Assembly: GCA_007692585.1 (NCBI GenBank)
Contig: REBU01000059.1
Span: forward strand, 1 to 64,000
DNA length: 64,000 nucleotides
Direction: 5' to 3'
Origin: Paracoccaceae bacterium
GTDB lineage: Bacteria; Pseudomonadota; Alphaproteobacteria; Rhodobacterales; Rhodobacteraceae
Shown here: positions 27,373 to 40,044 of the stretch, in pieces
Layout: every line of letters starts with the position of its first letter
How positions within the stretch are numbered: the first letter of the stretch is position 1
Translations under genes and position numbers: made by a program
The notes under the pieces: model-generated
What the model was told of the DNA's origin: nothing
What the model saw: only the letters and a program-made list of their open reading frames with translations
Databases searched by the model: none

Positions 27373-28623
27373 ATGACCTATACCCCCAAATCGGATTTCA
27401 TCCGCACGATGCAAGAGCGCGGCTTTCTTGCCGATTGCACGGATCTGCAGGGCCTTGATGAGGCCCTGATCAAAGGGGTTTTGCCTGCTTATATCGGCTA
27501 TGATGCGACGGCGAAATCGCTGCATGTGGGGCATCTGTTGAATATCATGGTGCTGCGCTGGCTGCAAAAGACCGGCCATAAGCCGATCACGCTGATGGGC
27601 GGCGGCACGACCAAAGTGGGCGATCCGAGTTTCCGCTCTGAAGAGCGCCCGCTTTTGGATGCACAGGCGATTGAGAGCAATATTTCGGGCATGCAGCAGG
27701 TGTTTTCGAAATACCTCGCCTATGGCGCGGGACCGACGGATGCAATCATGCTCAACAATGCAGAATGGCTGGACGGGCTTAATTACCTCGATTTCCTGCG
27801 CGATGTGGGGCGGCATTTCTCGGTCAACCGGATGCTCAGCTTTGAATCGGTGAAGTCGCGGCTCGACCGTGAACAATCGCTGAGTTTTCTTGAATTCAAT
27901 TACATGATCCTGCAAGCCTATGATTTCGTGGAAATCTACCGCCGCCACGGCTGCCTGTTGCAGATGGGCGGATCAGATCAGTGGGGCAATATCGTCAATG
28001 GAATAGATCTGGCCCGCCGGATTGCGGATGCAGAGATTTTCGGGCTGACGACACCACTTCTGACCACATCGGACGGGCGCAAGATGGGAAAGAGCCAGGG
28101 CGGCGCGATCTGGTTGAATGCCGATATGCTCTCACCCTATGAATTCTGGCAATTCTGGCGCAACACGACCGATGCAGATGTCGGGCGCTTCCTGAAGCTT
28201 TACACCGAACTGCCGGTCGAGGAATGCAACCGCCTCGGCGCGCTGGAAGGGGCAGAGATCAACGCGGCTAAGATCATCCTCGCCAATGAGGTTACGACGC
28301 TCTGTCACGGGGCTGAGGCCGCGCAAACCGCTGCGGCCACGGCGCGGGATGTATTTGAGCAGGGCGGGACAGGTGAGGATCTGCCAACCCTGACGCTCAC
28401 GGCGGACGAACTGGGCGAAGGGCTGTCCATCGCGCAGCTTTTCGTGCGCGCGGGGCTTGCGAAATCGGGCAAGGACGCGAAACGATTGATCACGGAGGGC
28501 GGCGCGCGCGCTAATGATGCGCAGGTCACAGATGCGGGCCAGATCATCGGCAGCGATGACTTGACAACACCGATGAAATTGACCGCAGGCAAAAAGCGCC
28601 ACGCGCTGGTCACGCGCGCCTGA
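27373..28623 (+). CDS. tyrS: tyrosyl-tRNA synthetase
   Basis: The 416-residue class I enzyme charges tRNA-Tyr. It has the HIGH-type motif [10 protein letters not shown], substrate-binding YDATA and [10 protein letters not shown], the KMSKS-type motif KMGKSQGG, and a C-terminal S4-like RNA-binding domain ([31 protein letters not shown]). The gene is intact. It is convergent with the TauE gene, six bases away. Confidence 0.97.
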   Translation: MTYTPKSDFIRTMQERGFLADCTDLQGLDEALIKGVLPAYIGYDATAKSLHVGHLLNIMVLRWLQKTGHKPITLMGGGTTKVGDPSFRSEERPLLDAQAIESNISGMQQVFSKYLAYGAGPTDAIMLNNAEWLDGLNYLDFLRDVGRHFSVNRMLSFESVKSRLDREQSLSFLEFNYMILQAYDFVEIYRRHGCLLQMGGSDQWGNIVNGIDLARRIADAEIFGLTTPLLTTSDGRKMGKSQGGAIWLNADMLSPYEFWQFWRNTTDADVGRFLKLYTELPVEECNRLGALEGAEINAAKIILANEVTTLCHGAEAAQTAAATARDVFEQGGTGEDLPTLTLTADELGEGLSIAQLFVRAGLAKSGKDAKRLITEGGARANDAQVTDAGQIIGSDDLTTPMKLTAGKKRHALVTRA

Positions 28624-28629
28624 ACGCGC

Positions 28630-29405
28630 TCAGATAAGCGCGCGCAACGCGTCCCAGACCAGCCGCAGCCCGACAAGGGCAATCATCGCGTACATGAAAG
28701 GGTAGAAAACCTCGGCGCGCATGCGTCTGATGATCTGCGCGCCCATCAGTGTCGAGACAGCCGCAAGCGGCAGCATCACAGCCGCCGAAACAAGCGTCAC
28801 GCGGTCGAATTGTCCGAGCGCCACATAGGGGCCAACCTTGATGAGATTGACGACGGCGAAGAAGATCACACTGGTGCCAGTATAAAGCTTCGGGTCAAAC
28901 CGCAGTGGAAGAACATAGACCTGAAACGGTGGCCCCCCTGCATGGGCGACGAAACTGGTAAAGCCAGCGCCCATGCCCCAGAATCCCCCACGCAGACGCG
29001 ACTGCCCGCGCGGTGGCCCGCCACTGCGCGCCAGCAGCATGCGCGCGACGAAACCCAGCGCGACCAGCCCGACCATCAGCCGGACCAACGCTTCCGAGGT
29101 GTAGGCCGCCGTCGCCCAGGCCAGCGCAATCCCCGTGACCGCGCCGGGCAACAGATGCATCAATGTCGCGCGATCATACCAGCCCCTCCAGGCCCAGAGG
29201 CTGACCGCATCCATCATCAGCAACACAGGCAGCAACAAAGCTGCGGCCTGCAGGGGCGACATAACCAGCGCTAGGATCGGCACACCCATCAGCGCGAAGG
29301 CCCCGCCAAGCCCGCCTTTCGACAGGCCCACCAGAAAGACCGCGACAACGGCCGCGATTAAAGTCGGGAGGTCGTCAAAGAGCGTGAGCTCGGCCAAAGC
29401 CTGCA

Positions 29406-29406
<1 letters not shown>
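28630..29406 (-). CDS. TauE/SafE family sulfite exporter-like permease
   Basis: The 258-residue membrane protein has about eight hydrophobic segments and the TauE/SafE signature regions FLVGLSKGGLGGAFALMGVPILALVM and GAGFTSFVAHAGGPPFQVYVLP. The family exports sulfite or organosulfur compounds, or takes up anions; the substrate is unknown. Its ATG overlaps the TGA of guaB by one base (TGATG), so it is translationally coupled to IMP dehydrogenase, which is an odd partner. Confidence 0.88.
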
Positions 29407-31921
<2,515 letters not shown>

Positions 31922-31929
<8 letters not shown>

Positions 31930-32581
31930 GGGCGCGCACATGGCCCGCAAGATCGCGGTAATCATTGAAGCGGAAATGGTGGAAAATCTGTTCAGGCGCA
32001 GATTTGCGATAGCCTTCGGTGAACAGCCCGAACTGCACATTGGCGCGTTCGGCCGTCTCCGCATCCGTTTCGCTGTCCCCGATATAGATGATCTCGTCGC
32101 GGCCAAGCGCCATTCCGTCCAGAACCGCCAGCAGCGGGGCGGGATCGGGTTTTGCGACCGCCAGGCTATCCCCGCCGATGACAGTCTCGAAGACGCCCTG
32201 CCAGCCCAGATGGCTCAATACGGCTGTGGTCGGGCGCAATGGCTTGTTTGTGCACAGACCCAACCGCAGCCCTTGGGCACGCAACTGCTCCAGGGTCGCG
32301 ACCACATGCGGATAGATCACAGTCCCGTCATGCGCGCGCTCGTAGAAATGCAGAAACCGCGCATGCAGATGATTGGTGCGTTCGGCCGCATTGCCCCCGG
32401 TCACGGCAAGCTCCATCCGCTCGACGAAAACCCGCGCGCCACGCCCGATGAAGCTGCGCGATTGCTCGAACGTGACCAATGGCAGCGCGGCTTCCTCCAG
32501 AACCCGGTTCGCCGCGCGCCAGATATCAGGCGCAGAATCGATCAGAGTGCCATCGAGGTCAAAAATGACCCCCCGAATCAC
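31922..32581 (-). CDS. gph: phosphoglycolate phosphatase (HAD family)
   Basis: The 219-residue protein has HAD motif I FDLDGTLIDS, motif II CTNKP, motif III Lys in AVAKPDPAPLL and motif IV YIGDSETDAETA. A cap of the Gph type follows motif I. It hydrolyses 2-phosphoglycolate, a by-product of oxygen stress and photorespiration. It starts at GTG and overlaps the stop of rpe by four bases (GTGA). Confidence 0.9.
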
Positions 32582-33276
32582 AGAGCTACCCCGAGCGCAC
32601 CCTCAGCAGCCGCACGGATCGCGCGGATATTCTCGCCATAAGGGGCCGGGTCAGCTACCGAGCCACCCTTGAAGACTGCCGAGCCTGCCACAAGCACATC
32701 TGCACCCGCGCGCGCCATGATCGGAGCGGTCTCCGGCGTGATTCCACCATCGATTTCGATATGAATGGGCCGCGCTCCGATCAGCGCGCGCAGACGCGCG
32801 ACCTTGTCACTCATGTCGATGAACGCCTGCCCGCCAAACCCGGGATTGACGGTCATCACGCAAACCAGATCGATCATGTCGAGCAAGTTCTCCACGCCAT
32901 CGATCCCAGTGCCCGGATTGAGCGCCAACCCGGCTTTTGCCCCTGTCGCACGAATCGCCTGCAAGGTGCGATGGATATGCGGCCCTGCCTCAATATGCGC
33001 CGTGATGATATCGGCGCCGGCCTTGGCGAAGCCCTCGATATAGGGATCAACGGGCGCGATCATCAGATGCACATCCATGACACCCCGGATATGTGGTCGC
33101 AGCGCAGCACAGGTCGCAGGCCCGAAGGTGATGTTCGGCACAAAATGCCCGTCCATCACATCAATATGCACCCAAGGCGCGCCCTGAGCTTCGACCGCCC
33201 GGCATTCGGCACCAAAATTGGCGAAATCTGCCGCCAGGATCGAGGGCGCAATCTTGATATCTCGCGTAAAGCTCAT
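32578..33276 (-). CDS. rpe: ribulose-phosphate 3-epimerase
   Basis: Rpe interconverts ribulose-5-P and xylulose-5-P. The 232-residue TIM barrel shows IAPSILAADFANFG, HIDVMDGHFVPNITFG with the metal-binding and catalytic Asp, MDVHLMI, VNPGFGGQAFI and EIDGGITPETA. Translation of the next gene, gph, starts within its stop codon. An rpe-gph neighbourhood is common in proteobacteria. Confidence 0.95.
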   Translation of the reverse strand: MSFTRDIKIAPSILAADFANFGAECRAVEAQGAPWVHIDVMDGHFVPNITFGPATCAALRPHIRGVMDVHLMIAPVDPYIEGFAKAGADIITAHIEAGPHIHRTLQAIRATGAKAGLALNPGTGIDGVENLLDMIDLVCVMTVNPGFGGQAFIDMSDKVARLRALIGARPIHIEIDGGITPETAPIMARAGADVLVAGSAVFKGGSVADPAPYGENIRAIRAAAEGALGVAL

Positions 33277-33410
33277 GGTGCAGGCTCCAGAATCAGCGTC
33301 GCGCTTTTCTTAGCGCCCGGCAAAGCGGAATGCACGCCCTGCCAATTTTTCTAGTCGCAAATACCCCGCCGGAGCCCCCCGAGCTCTGCTCCTTGCCCAA
33401 CGCCTGCGGA

Positions 33411-34355
33411 TCAGGCGAGCGCCGCATGCCGCGCCGCGCGCAACCGCGCGAAATCATCCCCGGCGTGATAGCTCGACCGCGTGAGCGGTGTGGACGATAC
33501 CATCAGGAACCCCTTCCCCCAGGCGGCTTTTTCATAGGCCTTGAATTCTTCCGGGGTCACAAAACGGTCCACCGCGTGGTGGCGCGGGGTCGGCTGCAGA
33601 TATTGGCCGATGGTGATGAAATCGATATCAGCGGCGCGCATGTCATCCATGACCTGCAAGACCCCCTGCCGGTCTTCACCAAGGCCCACCATGATGCCCG
33701 ATTTGGTGAACATCGCCGGATCAAGCTCTTTCACGCGTTGCAACAGGCGCAGACTGTGGAAATAGCGCGCACCGGGACGTACTTCGGGATAAAGCCCTGG
33801 CACGGTTTCCAGATTGTGGTTGAACACGTCGGGCCGCGCTTCCACGACTGTTTCCAGCACCGAAGGCGCGCATTTCAGAAAATCTGGCGTCAGGATTTCG
33901 ATTGTCGTTCCCGGCGCGCGGTGCCGCACAGCACGGATCGTCTGCGCGAAATGCTCCGCCCCGCCATCATCCAGGTCATCACGATCCACTGAGGTGATCA
34001 CCACATGCTTCAACCCGAGCTTTTCGACAGCATGCGCCACGCGACCCGGCTCGAATGCGTCCAGCGCATCAGGCCGCCCGGTTGCGACATTGCAGAACGT
34101 GCAGCCGCGCGTGCAGATTTCGCCCATGATCATCATGGTCGCGTGTCCCTGCGACCAGCATTCGCCCACATTGGGACAACCGGCCTCTTCGCACACAGTG
34201 GTCAGCTTGTGCTCACGCATGATCCGGTGCGTTTCCGCATACCCTGCTCCGCCTGGGGCCTTCACACGGATCCAGTCGGGTTTCTTCGGCTGCGCCTGTA
34301 CAGGCCGATGGGCTTTTTCCGGGTGCCTCTGATCAGGCAGCTTCAGGTCGCGCAC
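33411..34355 (-). CDS. lipA: lipoyl synthase
   Basis: LipA is a radical-SAM enzyme inserting sulfurs into octanoyl-lipoyl domains. The 314-residue protein has the N-terminal auxiliary cluster motif [13 protein letters not shown] and the SAM cluster motif [14 protein letters not shown] placed the start at GTG 34355 ([18 protein letters not shown]) because AAGGAG ends nine bases before it. The ATG three codons upstream would sit directly on that ribosome site. The C-terminus [20 protein letters not shown] is family-typical. Confidence 0.96.
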   Translation of the reverse strand: MRDLKLPDQRHPEKAHRPVQAQPKKPDWIRVKAPGGAGYAETHRIMREHKLTTVCEEAGCPNVGECWSQGHATMMIMGEICTRGCTFCNVATGRPDALDAFEPGRVAHAVEKLGLKHVVITSVDRDDLDDGGAEHFAQTIRAVRHRAPGTTIEILTPDFLKCAPSVLETVVEARPDVFNHNLETVPGLYPEVRPGARYFHSLRLLQRVKELDPAMFTKSGIMVGLGEDRQGVLQVMDDMRAADIDFITIGQYLQPTPRHHAVDRFVTPEEFKAYEKAAWGKGFLMVSSTPLTRSSYHAGDDFARLRAARHAALA

Positions 34356-34446
34356 TTGGGTCATCTCCTTTGGCTCACGCGTATCACATAGCTCTGAACG
34401 ATCGCGAAAACAACGTATCCCTGTGCAGTCTCGGGTTGCATGCACC

Positions 34447-35397
34447 TCATGGCCGTGCCGCCGCGGGGGGCGCGATCTCGCGTGCCGCGCGTGTCAGTTG
34501 CGCCGCCGTGGAACAGAGATGGGCGGTCAGATCTTCGAACCATGCCCCCTCAGCACTGCCTGCGCGGCGCACAAGCGCGATCTGGCGTGCAGGTTCGGGG
34601 GCATGAAAACGCCGCAGCGCCATCGCCGGATTGGCGATCTTCTCCGAAGCAAGTGCGATTTCCGGCACAAAGGTCAGACCGAAGCCTTGTGCAACCAGAC
34701 CACAGAGCGTCGAAAGCGACGACGCACCCAGATCCAGACGGGTCTGTCGCCGGTCAAGTCTGCAGAACTCCAACGCCTGATCGGCCAGACAATGCCCCTC
34801 ATCGAGCAAGAGCAGATGCTCGGGGCGCAACGCAACAGGCCGCAGCGCCTCTGACCCCTGCCCCAACATGTCTAGCCGCGCTTGCGTGCCCGCAAGCACG
34901 AAACAATCCTCGAACAGGGTGACCGCGCTCAGATCAGGACTGGCGGGCGGGTCAGCGAGAACCACCGCATCGAGCCGTCCATCACGCAGGCGTGTCAGAA
35001 GATCGGCTGTCTGCGCCTCGCGCAGCCGCAGATCGCGGGTGATATCAGCGGCGCGCAGTGCCGACAGGGTGCCCGCCAGCAGATAGGGGGCGACTGTCGG
35101 AATCATCCCAATGTTCAACGCGGCACCCAGGTTTTCGCGCCGGGCACTGGCCTCAAGCTCCATCGCCTCGGACAGCACCCGCTCTGCGCGCTCCAGCAGC
35201 GCACGGCCCTCGCGCGTCAGGCGAATCCCCCGTGGCATCCGCTCCACAAGTCGCAGACCGAGACTTGATTCGAGCTCTTTGATTTGCATCGACAGCGCGG
35301 GTTGCGAGACATTGACCTGCTCTGCAGCCCGCCCAAAGTTGCGTGTTTGGGCGAGAGCCTTGAAATATTGCAGTTGCCGGAGCGTGATCCGCAGCAT
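34447..35397 (-). CDS. oxyR: OxyR-type LysR regulator
   Basis: The 316-residue protein has an N-terminal winged helix ([38 protein letters not shown]) and a LysR effector domain. The two redox cysteines of OxyR are present nine residues apart at Cys203 and Cys212 in [16 protein letters not shown], equivalent to E. coli C199 and C208. I infer a peroxide sensor. The ATG at 35397 follows AAGGG; the GTG at 35421 has no ribosome site. It is divergent from the acidic-protein gene, and no catalase or peroxidase gene is adjacent. Confidence 0.88.
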   Translation of the reverse strand: MLRITLRQLQYFKALAQTRNFGRAAEQVNVSQPALSMQIKELESSLGLRLVERMPRGIRLTREGRALLERAERVLSEAMELEASARRENLGAALNIGMIPTVAPYLLAGTLSALRAADITRDLRLREAQTADLLTRLRDGRLDAVVLADPPASPDLSAVTLFEDCFVLAGTQARLDMLGQGSEALRPVALRPEHLLLLDEGHCLADQALEFCRLDRRQTRLDLGASSLSTLCGLVAQGFGLTFVPEIALASEKIANPAMALRRFHAPEPARQIALVRRAGSAEGAWFEDLTAHLCSTAAQLTRAAREIAPPAAARP

Positions 35398-35458
35398 TTT
35401 TGACCCTTTCCGGTTCACCAAAAAAATTCACGGTTGTTCATAAGGTTGTGTCCGTTAG

Positions 35459-35475
35459 CCATGAAAAAAACATGG
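35459..35475. promoter_or_regulatory. CCATG-A7-CATGG palindrome upstream of oxyR
   Basis: CCATG AAAAAAA CATGG is a perfect 5-base inverted repeat around seven A, 62 bases upstream of the oxyR start. The A-tract would bend DNA. A second repeat, ATGGTT (35472-35477) with AACCAT (35495-35500), overlaps its edge. It may be a regulator site in the shared promoter region. Confidence 0.4.
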
Positions 35476-35543
35476 TTATTGTTCCCGATAAAAAAACCAT
35501 CTGACAAAAATGGCAGCATTGTTTCCATTTTAACATATTGTTT

Positions 35544-35572
35544 TTGCAAAAAAATTTATCTACCAATACATT
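35544..35572 (+). promoter_or_regulatory. candidate promoter in an AT-rich region
   Basis: TTGCAA (35544-35549) and TACATT (35567-35572) are 17 bases apart, 29 bases before the start codon of the acidic protein. The -35 element lies inside the perfect palindrome TTTTTGCAAAAA (35541-35552). The whole 35440-35600 region is far more AT-rich than its surroundings. Confidence 0.4.
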
Positions 35573-35600
35573 ATTGTGTCAGCAATGTGGGGAAAGTGGG

Positions 35601-36482
35601 ATGTTCTTATTGAAAAAACTCTTGGCCAAAAAGGCCGCTGTCGTAAAAACCGTCGTGCAGTCCAAGCACCCGGTCGTTCACAAGCCTTGTCCGAAGAAAG
35701 AGGCGCAGGAAGCCAAGATCAAGCAGCTTATCGAAAAATATGAAGCGCGCGCTGATCATCTCAACGATAGGGCCGACGCGGTTCGCGATCACTATCAGCA
35801 CAAGGCCGACGGCGTGCGCGATCACTTCGCGCACAAGGCCCATGTTCTCAAGTGCAAAGGCTTCCATCATCTCGCGGCGAAATATGAGCGCATCGGCGAA
35901 CTGAGAGCGTCGAAGATCGAGAAGATCGGCGAGCACAAAGCCCTGAAGCTGGAAAAGCTCGCAGATAAATTCCAGGCCAAGGCGGATCACCTGAAGACGA
36001 AGATCGATCATGGCGACGTCGATGAAGATGACGTTGATGATGATGACGATGATGATCTCCATGATGGCGATGACGGCGACGATGATGGCGACGATGATGG
36101 CGACGACGATGCGGACGAGCCCGTGTTTGGCAAGGTCTTCTTCTCCTTCAACCCTGGTGGCGATACTGGTGGCGGCTTCGCAGTAACAGCAGATCAGCTT
36201 GCTGATGACGCCGAGGGCACGTTTGCAGACTATATCGACGCCTTCTTGACGCAGCCCGGGGCGGCTATCAGTGATATCAATTCGGTTGTTTTCTTCGATG
36301 AAGATCTGAATGAGGTTTTCACCATCGAGGGGCCATTCGACGATGCGCAAGGCTGGCTGGACGCTTTTGACGAAGCTGTTCTGGCGCATGATATGGATGA
36401 CGTGACCGGCTTCGGCTTTGTGCAGGAAGATGGTGGCGCCACCAAGGACGATGAAGACGAAGACGAGAGCACGGGCGGGTGA
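35601..36482 (+). CDS. coiled-coil/poly-Asp protein of unknown function
   Basis: The 293-residue product starts at 35601 behind GGGGAAAG. Residues 1-35 are basic (MFLLKKLLAKKAAVVKTVV). Residues 36-140 are a helical, His/Lys/Ala-rich coiled coil with degenerate repeats (YEARADHLNDRADAVRDHYQHKADGVRDHFAHKA). Residues 141-175 are almost entirely Asp, in DDDG-like repeats that could bind calcium or mimic nucleic acid. Residues 180-270 (VFGKVFFSFNPGG, then VVFFDEDLNEVFTIEG) look like a compact beta domain. An acidic tail ends the protein. No signal peptide or membrane segment is evident. I do not recognise the family. It may be exported or surface-associated, but that is inference. Confidence 0.8.
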   Translation: MFLLKKLLAKKAAVVKTVVQSKHPVVHKPCPKKEAQEAKIKQLIEKYEARADHLNDRADAVRDHYQHKADGVRDHFAHKAHVLKCKGFHHLAAKYERIGELRASKIEKIGEHKALKLEKLADKFQAKADHLKTKIDHGDVDEDDVDDDDDDDLHDGDDGDDDGDDDGDDDADEPVFGKVFFSFNPGGDTGGGFAVTADQLADDAEGTFADYIDAFLTQPGAAISDINSVVFFDEDLNEVFTIEGPFDDAQGWLDAFDEAVLAHDMDDVTGFGFVQEDGGATKDDEDEDESTGG

Positions 36483-36518
36483 CGTCTGTTAAGTTGTTCT
36501 GAGTATTTCTGATTACGC

Positions 36519-36553
36519 AACCGCGCTGACGAAAGTCAGCGCGGTTTGTTTTA
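36519..36553 (+). terminator. strong intrinsic terminator with GAAA loop
   Basis: AACCGCGCTGAC (36519-36530) pairs perfectly with GTCAGCGCGGTT (36535-36546) around a GAAA tetraloop, followed by TGTTTTA. It closes the acidic-protein gene, just before the convergent mfd gene. Confidence 0.9.
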
Positions 36554-39500
36554 TCCTGCTTTCGCCGCCAGATCGCGCGCAATCGCGAAAGCTCCGCGCA
36601 CGCGGTCTTTCTCGGTCGTCCAGTCCCGCTGAATGACGATCTTGTTGTCGCGGATGCGCGCCAGACCCTTTTCTTCCTGAATGAACGCCACGAGTCCCTC
36701 AGGCGAGGCAAACCTGTCACGATGGAACTGGACGGTCGCCCCCTTCGGCCCGGCATCGAGTTTGGCGATGCCGGCGCGCTTGCACTCGGCCTTGATGCGC
36801 ATCACCGCCAAGAGCGTATTCACTTCACGCGGCAATTTGCCAAATCGGTCGATCAGCTCGGCGGCGAAGCCTTCCAGATCGACCTTGCTGGCCAGCCCAG
36901 ACAACCGCCGGTAAAGCCCCAGACGCACATCAAGATCGGGCACATAGTCTTCGGGGATCAGGACGGGAACGCCCAGATTGATGGTCGGGGACCATTGCCC
37001 GTCCAGATCATCCAGCGACGTGATCTCGCCCGCGCGCAGTTTGGCGATCGTGTCTTCCAGCATCTGTTGGTACAGTTCATAGCCGACTTCCTTGATATGG
37101 CCCGACTGTTCCTCGCCCAGAATATTGCCCGCGCCGCGCAGATCCATGTCGTGACTGGCCAGATTGAACCCGGCCCCCAGGCTATCAAGCGAGGCCAGAA
37201 GCTTCAGCCGTCGCTGCGCCTGCGGCGTGAGCGGCTTGCGCGGTTTCGTGGTCAGGAAACAATATGCGCGGGTCTTGGAGCGTCCCACCCGCCCCCGGAT
37301 CTGATAGAGCTGCGCCAGCCCGAACATATCGGCGCGGTGCACGATCATCGTGTTGGCGCGCGGAATATCCAGCCCGGATTCGACGATGCTGGTGGCAACG
37401 AGAACGTCATATTTGCCGTCATAGAAAGCGTTCATCCGCTCATCAAGCTCGCCTGCCGCCATCTGCCCGTTGGCCACGACATAACTCAGCTCCGGCAGAT
37501 GGGTTTTCAGAAACTCCTCGACCTCGGGCAGATCCGAGATGCGCGGCACCACAAAGAAGGATTGTCCGCCCCGGTAATGCTCGCGCAACAGCCCCTCGCG
37601 CAGGGTCACTGTGTCGAATTCGGAAACATAAGTGCGGATCGCCAGCCGGTCGACAGGCGGCGTCTGGATGATCGAGAGATCGCGCACGCCCGTCAGCGAC
37701 AATTGCAGGGTGCGCGGGATCGGGGTCGCAGTCAGCGTCAACACATGGATATCGCTGCGCAATTCTTTCAGCCGTTCTTTGTGGCCAACCCCGAAATGCT
37801 GCTCCTCATCGATGATCAGCAATCCAAGATTGGCGAATTTCACGCTCTTGGCCAGCAGCGCATGCGTGCCGATGCAGATCTCGACTGTGCCCTTGGAAAG
37901 CCCTTCGCGCGTCGCGCTGGCCTCCTTGGCGGACACAAACCGCGAGAGCGGCCTGACATGGATCGGAAACCCGCGGAACCGCTCGGCAAAGGTCTTGTAA
38001 TGCTGGCGCGCAAGCAGGGTCGTCGGCGCGATCACGGCCACCTGGACGCCCGACATCGCCGCAATAAAGGCCGCGCGCATCGCCACCTCGGTCTTGCCAA
38101 ACCCCACATCGCCTACCACCAGCCGGTCCATGGGGCGGCCACTGTCGAAATCATCGAGCACGTCCTCGATGGCGCGCAGCTGGTCTTCCGTCTCGGCATA
38201 GGGGAAACGCGCGAGGAACTCCTCCCACAGCCCATCTGGCGCTCCAAAGACCGGGGCCTTGCGCAACTGCCGCTCGGCGGCAATGCGGATCAGCTTGTCG
38301 GCAATCTCGCGGATGCGCTGTTTGAGCTTGGCTTTCTTCGCCTGCCACGCCCCGCCGCCCAGCTTGTCGAGCAACCCCTCCTCATGGCCATAGCGCGACA
38401 GAAGCTCGATATTCTCGACCGGCAGATAGAGGCGATCCCCCCCGGCATATTCGAGCGCGATACATTCATGCGGCGCGCCCATCGCGGTGATCGTCTCAAG
38501 CCCGGTATAGCGCCCGACCCCATGCTCCACATGCACGATCAGATCACCGGGGCTGAGGCTTTGCGCCTCAGAGAGGAAATTTTCCGCCCGTTTGCGCCGC
38601 TTGGTGCGGCTGACAAGCCGGTCGCCCAGCACATCCTGCTCCGATATGACCGTCAGGCCGGGGGCCTCGAACCCTTCGTCGAGCGGCCAGACCGTCAGGT
38701 AAAGCCCGCCCTTTCCCGCCGCGATGTCGCGTGCCATGGCAATCGGAAGCGCCACCCCCGCGCCGTGATCTTCCAGAAGCCCCGACAAACGCTCGCGCGC
38801 GCCCTCTGAATGGCTTGCAAGCACCACATCACCGGACTTGCGCCGCTCGGCGATATGCCCGGCAAGCGCGTCAAAGACATTCGCCCCGGCCTGACGCTCG
38901 GGCGCGAAACTGCGCCCGACGCGCCCGCCCGCGTCCAGCACCCCCGGTCCCGGCGGGGTCTTGAGCGGGTTGAACTGGATCACGCGCCGCCCTGACAACG
39001 CGTCACGCCATCCTGCGTCATCAAGATAAAGCAAGTCTGGCGGACAAGGTTTGTAGACAGTATCGAGCCGCCCCTTCGCCCCCATCGCCTCGCGACGCGC
39101 ATCATATTGATCTGCGATCCCTTCCCACCGGCTGGCGCGCGCAGCGTCGATCTGATCATCGAGCAGCAGCGACGCACCCGGCAGATAGTCAAACAGCGTC
39201 TCCATCCGGGCATGGAAAAAGGGCAGCCAATGCTCCATGCCCTGATATTTGCGCCCGGCACTGACAGCCTCATAAAGCGGATCGTCACTGCCCGCCGCGC
39301 CAAATTCGATGCGGTAATTCTGCCGGAAACGTGTGATTGCGGCTTCGTCAAGGATGATCTCGGACACCGGCGCGAATTCGACCGCTTGCAGCTTTTCGCG
39401 CGAACGTTGGGTTTCAGGATCGAACCGGCGCGCGGCATCAAGCACATCGCCAAACAGATCGAGCCGCACCGGACCACCTTCGCCCGGCGGGAAAATGTCG

Positions 39501-39988
39501 AAAATCCCGCCGCGAATGGCAAAATCACCCGGTTCGGTCACTGTGGGCGATTGCGAAAACCCCATGCGCACCAACCAGTTTCGCAAGCCCCCCTCATCAA
39601 GCCTGCGCCCCACAGTGGCGCGAAAAGACGCCGCCGCCACTATCTCGCGCGCTGGGATCCGCTGGGTCGCCGCGGAAAGCGTAGTCAACAGCACGAACTG
39701 ACCCGGCACACCATGCGCCAGGGCCGCAAGTGTCGCCATGCGATGCGACGCGATTTCGGGATTGGGTGATACCCGATCATAGGGCAGGCAATCCCAGGCC
39801 GGGAAGCGCAACACTGTCAGCCCCGGCTGAAAGAAGGCCAGGGCCTGCGCCATGGCTTCGAGCCGTTTGTCGTCGCGCGCGACATGGATCACACTTGCGC
39901 CCGATGTCGTGACCTCACGCGCCAGAAGCTGCGCGTCGAAGCCTTCGGGCGCGCCACCAAGAAGAACCGTGGGGATAAGCGCTTGCAT
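36551..39988 (-). CDS. mfd: transcription-repair coupling factor Mfd
   Basis: The 1145-residue ATPase removes stalled RNA polymerase at lesions and recruits UvrA. An N-terminal UvrB-homology region is followed by the RNA-polymerase interaction domain (about residues 475-540). The translocase motor has Walker A VVGDVGFGKTEVAMRAAF and Walker B LLIIDEEQHFGVGHKERL, with motif III TLTATPIPRTL and motif VI RVGRSKTRAYCF. The C-terminal autoinhibitory domain ends LDAGPKGATVQFHRD and beyond. The gene is intact and of normal length. Confidence 0.97.
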   Translation of the reverse strand: MQALIPTVLLGGAPEGFDAQLLAREVTTSGASVIHVARDDKRLEAMAQALAFFQPGLTVLRFPAWDCLPYDRVSPNPEIASHRMATLAALAHGVPGQFVLLTTLSAATQRIPAREIVAAASFRATVGRRLDEGGLRNWLVRMGFSQSPTVTEPGDFAIRGGIFDIFPPGEGGPVRLDLFGDVLDAARRFDPETQRSREKLQAVEFAPVSEIILDEAAITRFRQNYRIEFGAAGSDDPLYEAVSAGRKYQGMEHWLPFFHARMETLFDYLPGASLLLDDQIDAARASRWEGIADQYDARREAMGAKGRLDTVYKPCPPDLLYLDDAGWRDALSGRRVIQFNPLKTPPGPGVLDAGGRVGRSFAPERQAGANVFDALAGHIAERRKSGDVVLASHSEGARERLSGLLEDHGAGVALPIAMARDIAAGKGGLYLTVWPLDEGFEAPGLTVISEQDVLGDRLVSRTKRRKRAENFLSEAQSLSPGDLIVHVEHGVGRYTGLETITAMGAPHECIALEYAGGDRLYLPVENIELLSRYGHEEGLLDKLGGGAWQAKKAKLKQRIREIADKLIRIAAERQLRKAPVFGAPDGLWEEFLARFPYAETEDQLRAIEDVLDDFDSGRPMDRLVVGDVGFGKTEVAMRAAFIAAMSGVQVAVIAPTTLLARQHYKTFAERFRGFPIHVRPLSRFVSAKEASATREGLSKGTVEICIGTHALLAKSVKFANLGLLIIDEEQHFGVGHKERLKELRSDIHVLTLTATPIPRTLQLSLTGVRDLSIIQTPPVDRLAIRTYVSEFDTVTLREGLLREHYRGGQSFFVVPRISDLPEVEEFLKTHLPELSYVVANGQMAAGELDERMNAFYDGKYDVLVATSIVESGLDIPRANTMIVHRADMFGLAQLYQIRGRVGRSKTRAYCFLTTKPRKPLTPQAQRRLKLLASLDSLGAGFNLASHDMDLRGAGNILGEEQSGHIKEVGYELYQQMLEDTIAKLRAGEITSLDDLDGQWSPTINLGVPVLIPEDYVPDLDVRLGLYRRLSGLASKVDLEGFAAELIDRFGKLPREVNTLLAVMRIKAECKRAGIAKLDAGPKGATVQFHRDRFASPEGLVAFIQEEKGLARIRDNKIVIQRDWTTEKDRVRGAFAIARDLAAKAG

Positions 39989-40044
39989 GCTTGCAACAGC
40001 TCCTGTTCAGAGAAACAACTCTCGATATTCAGACAATTAGGGCC

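Noticed and set aside
36016-36110. Short GATGAC-like repeats, at first sight a repeat array
   Set aside because: They code for the poly-Asp block of the acidic protein; the units are not spaced like CRISPR repeats.
36722-38809. 695-residue plus-strand open frame opposite mfd
   Set aside because: It is a shadow of mfd in another frame, with composition and repeats of antisense translation and no ribosome site.
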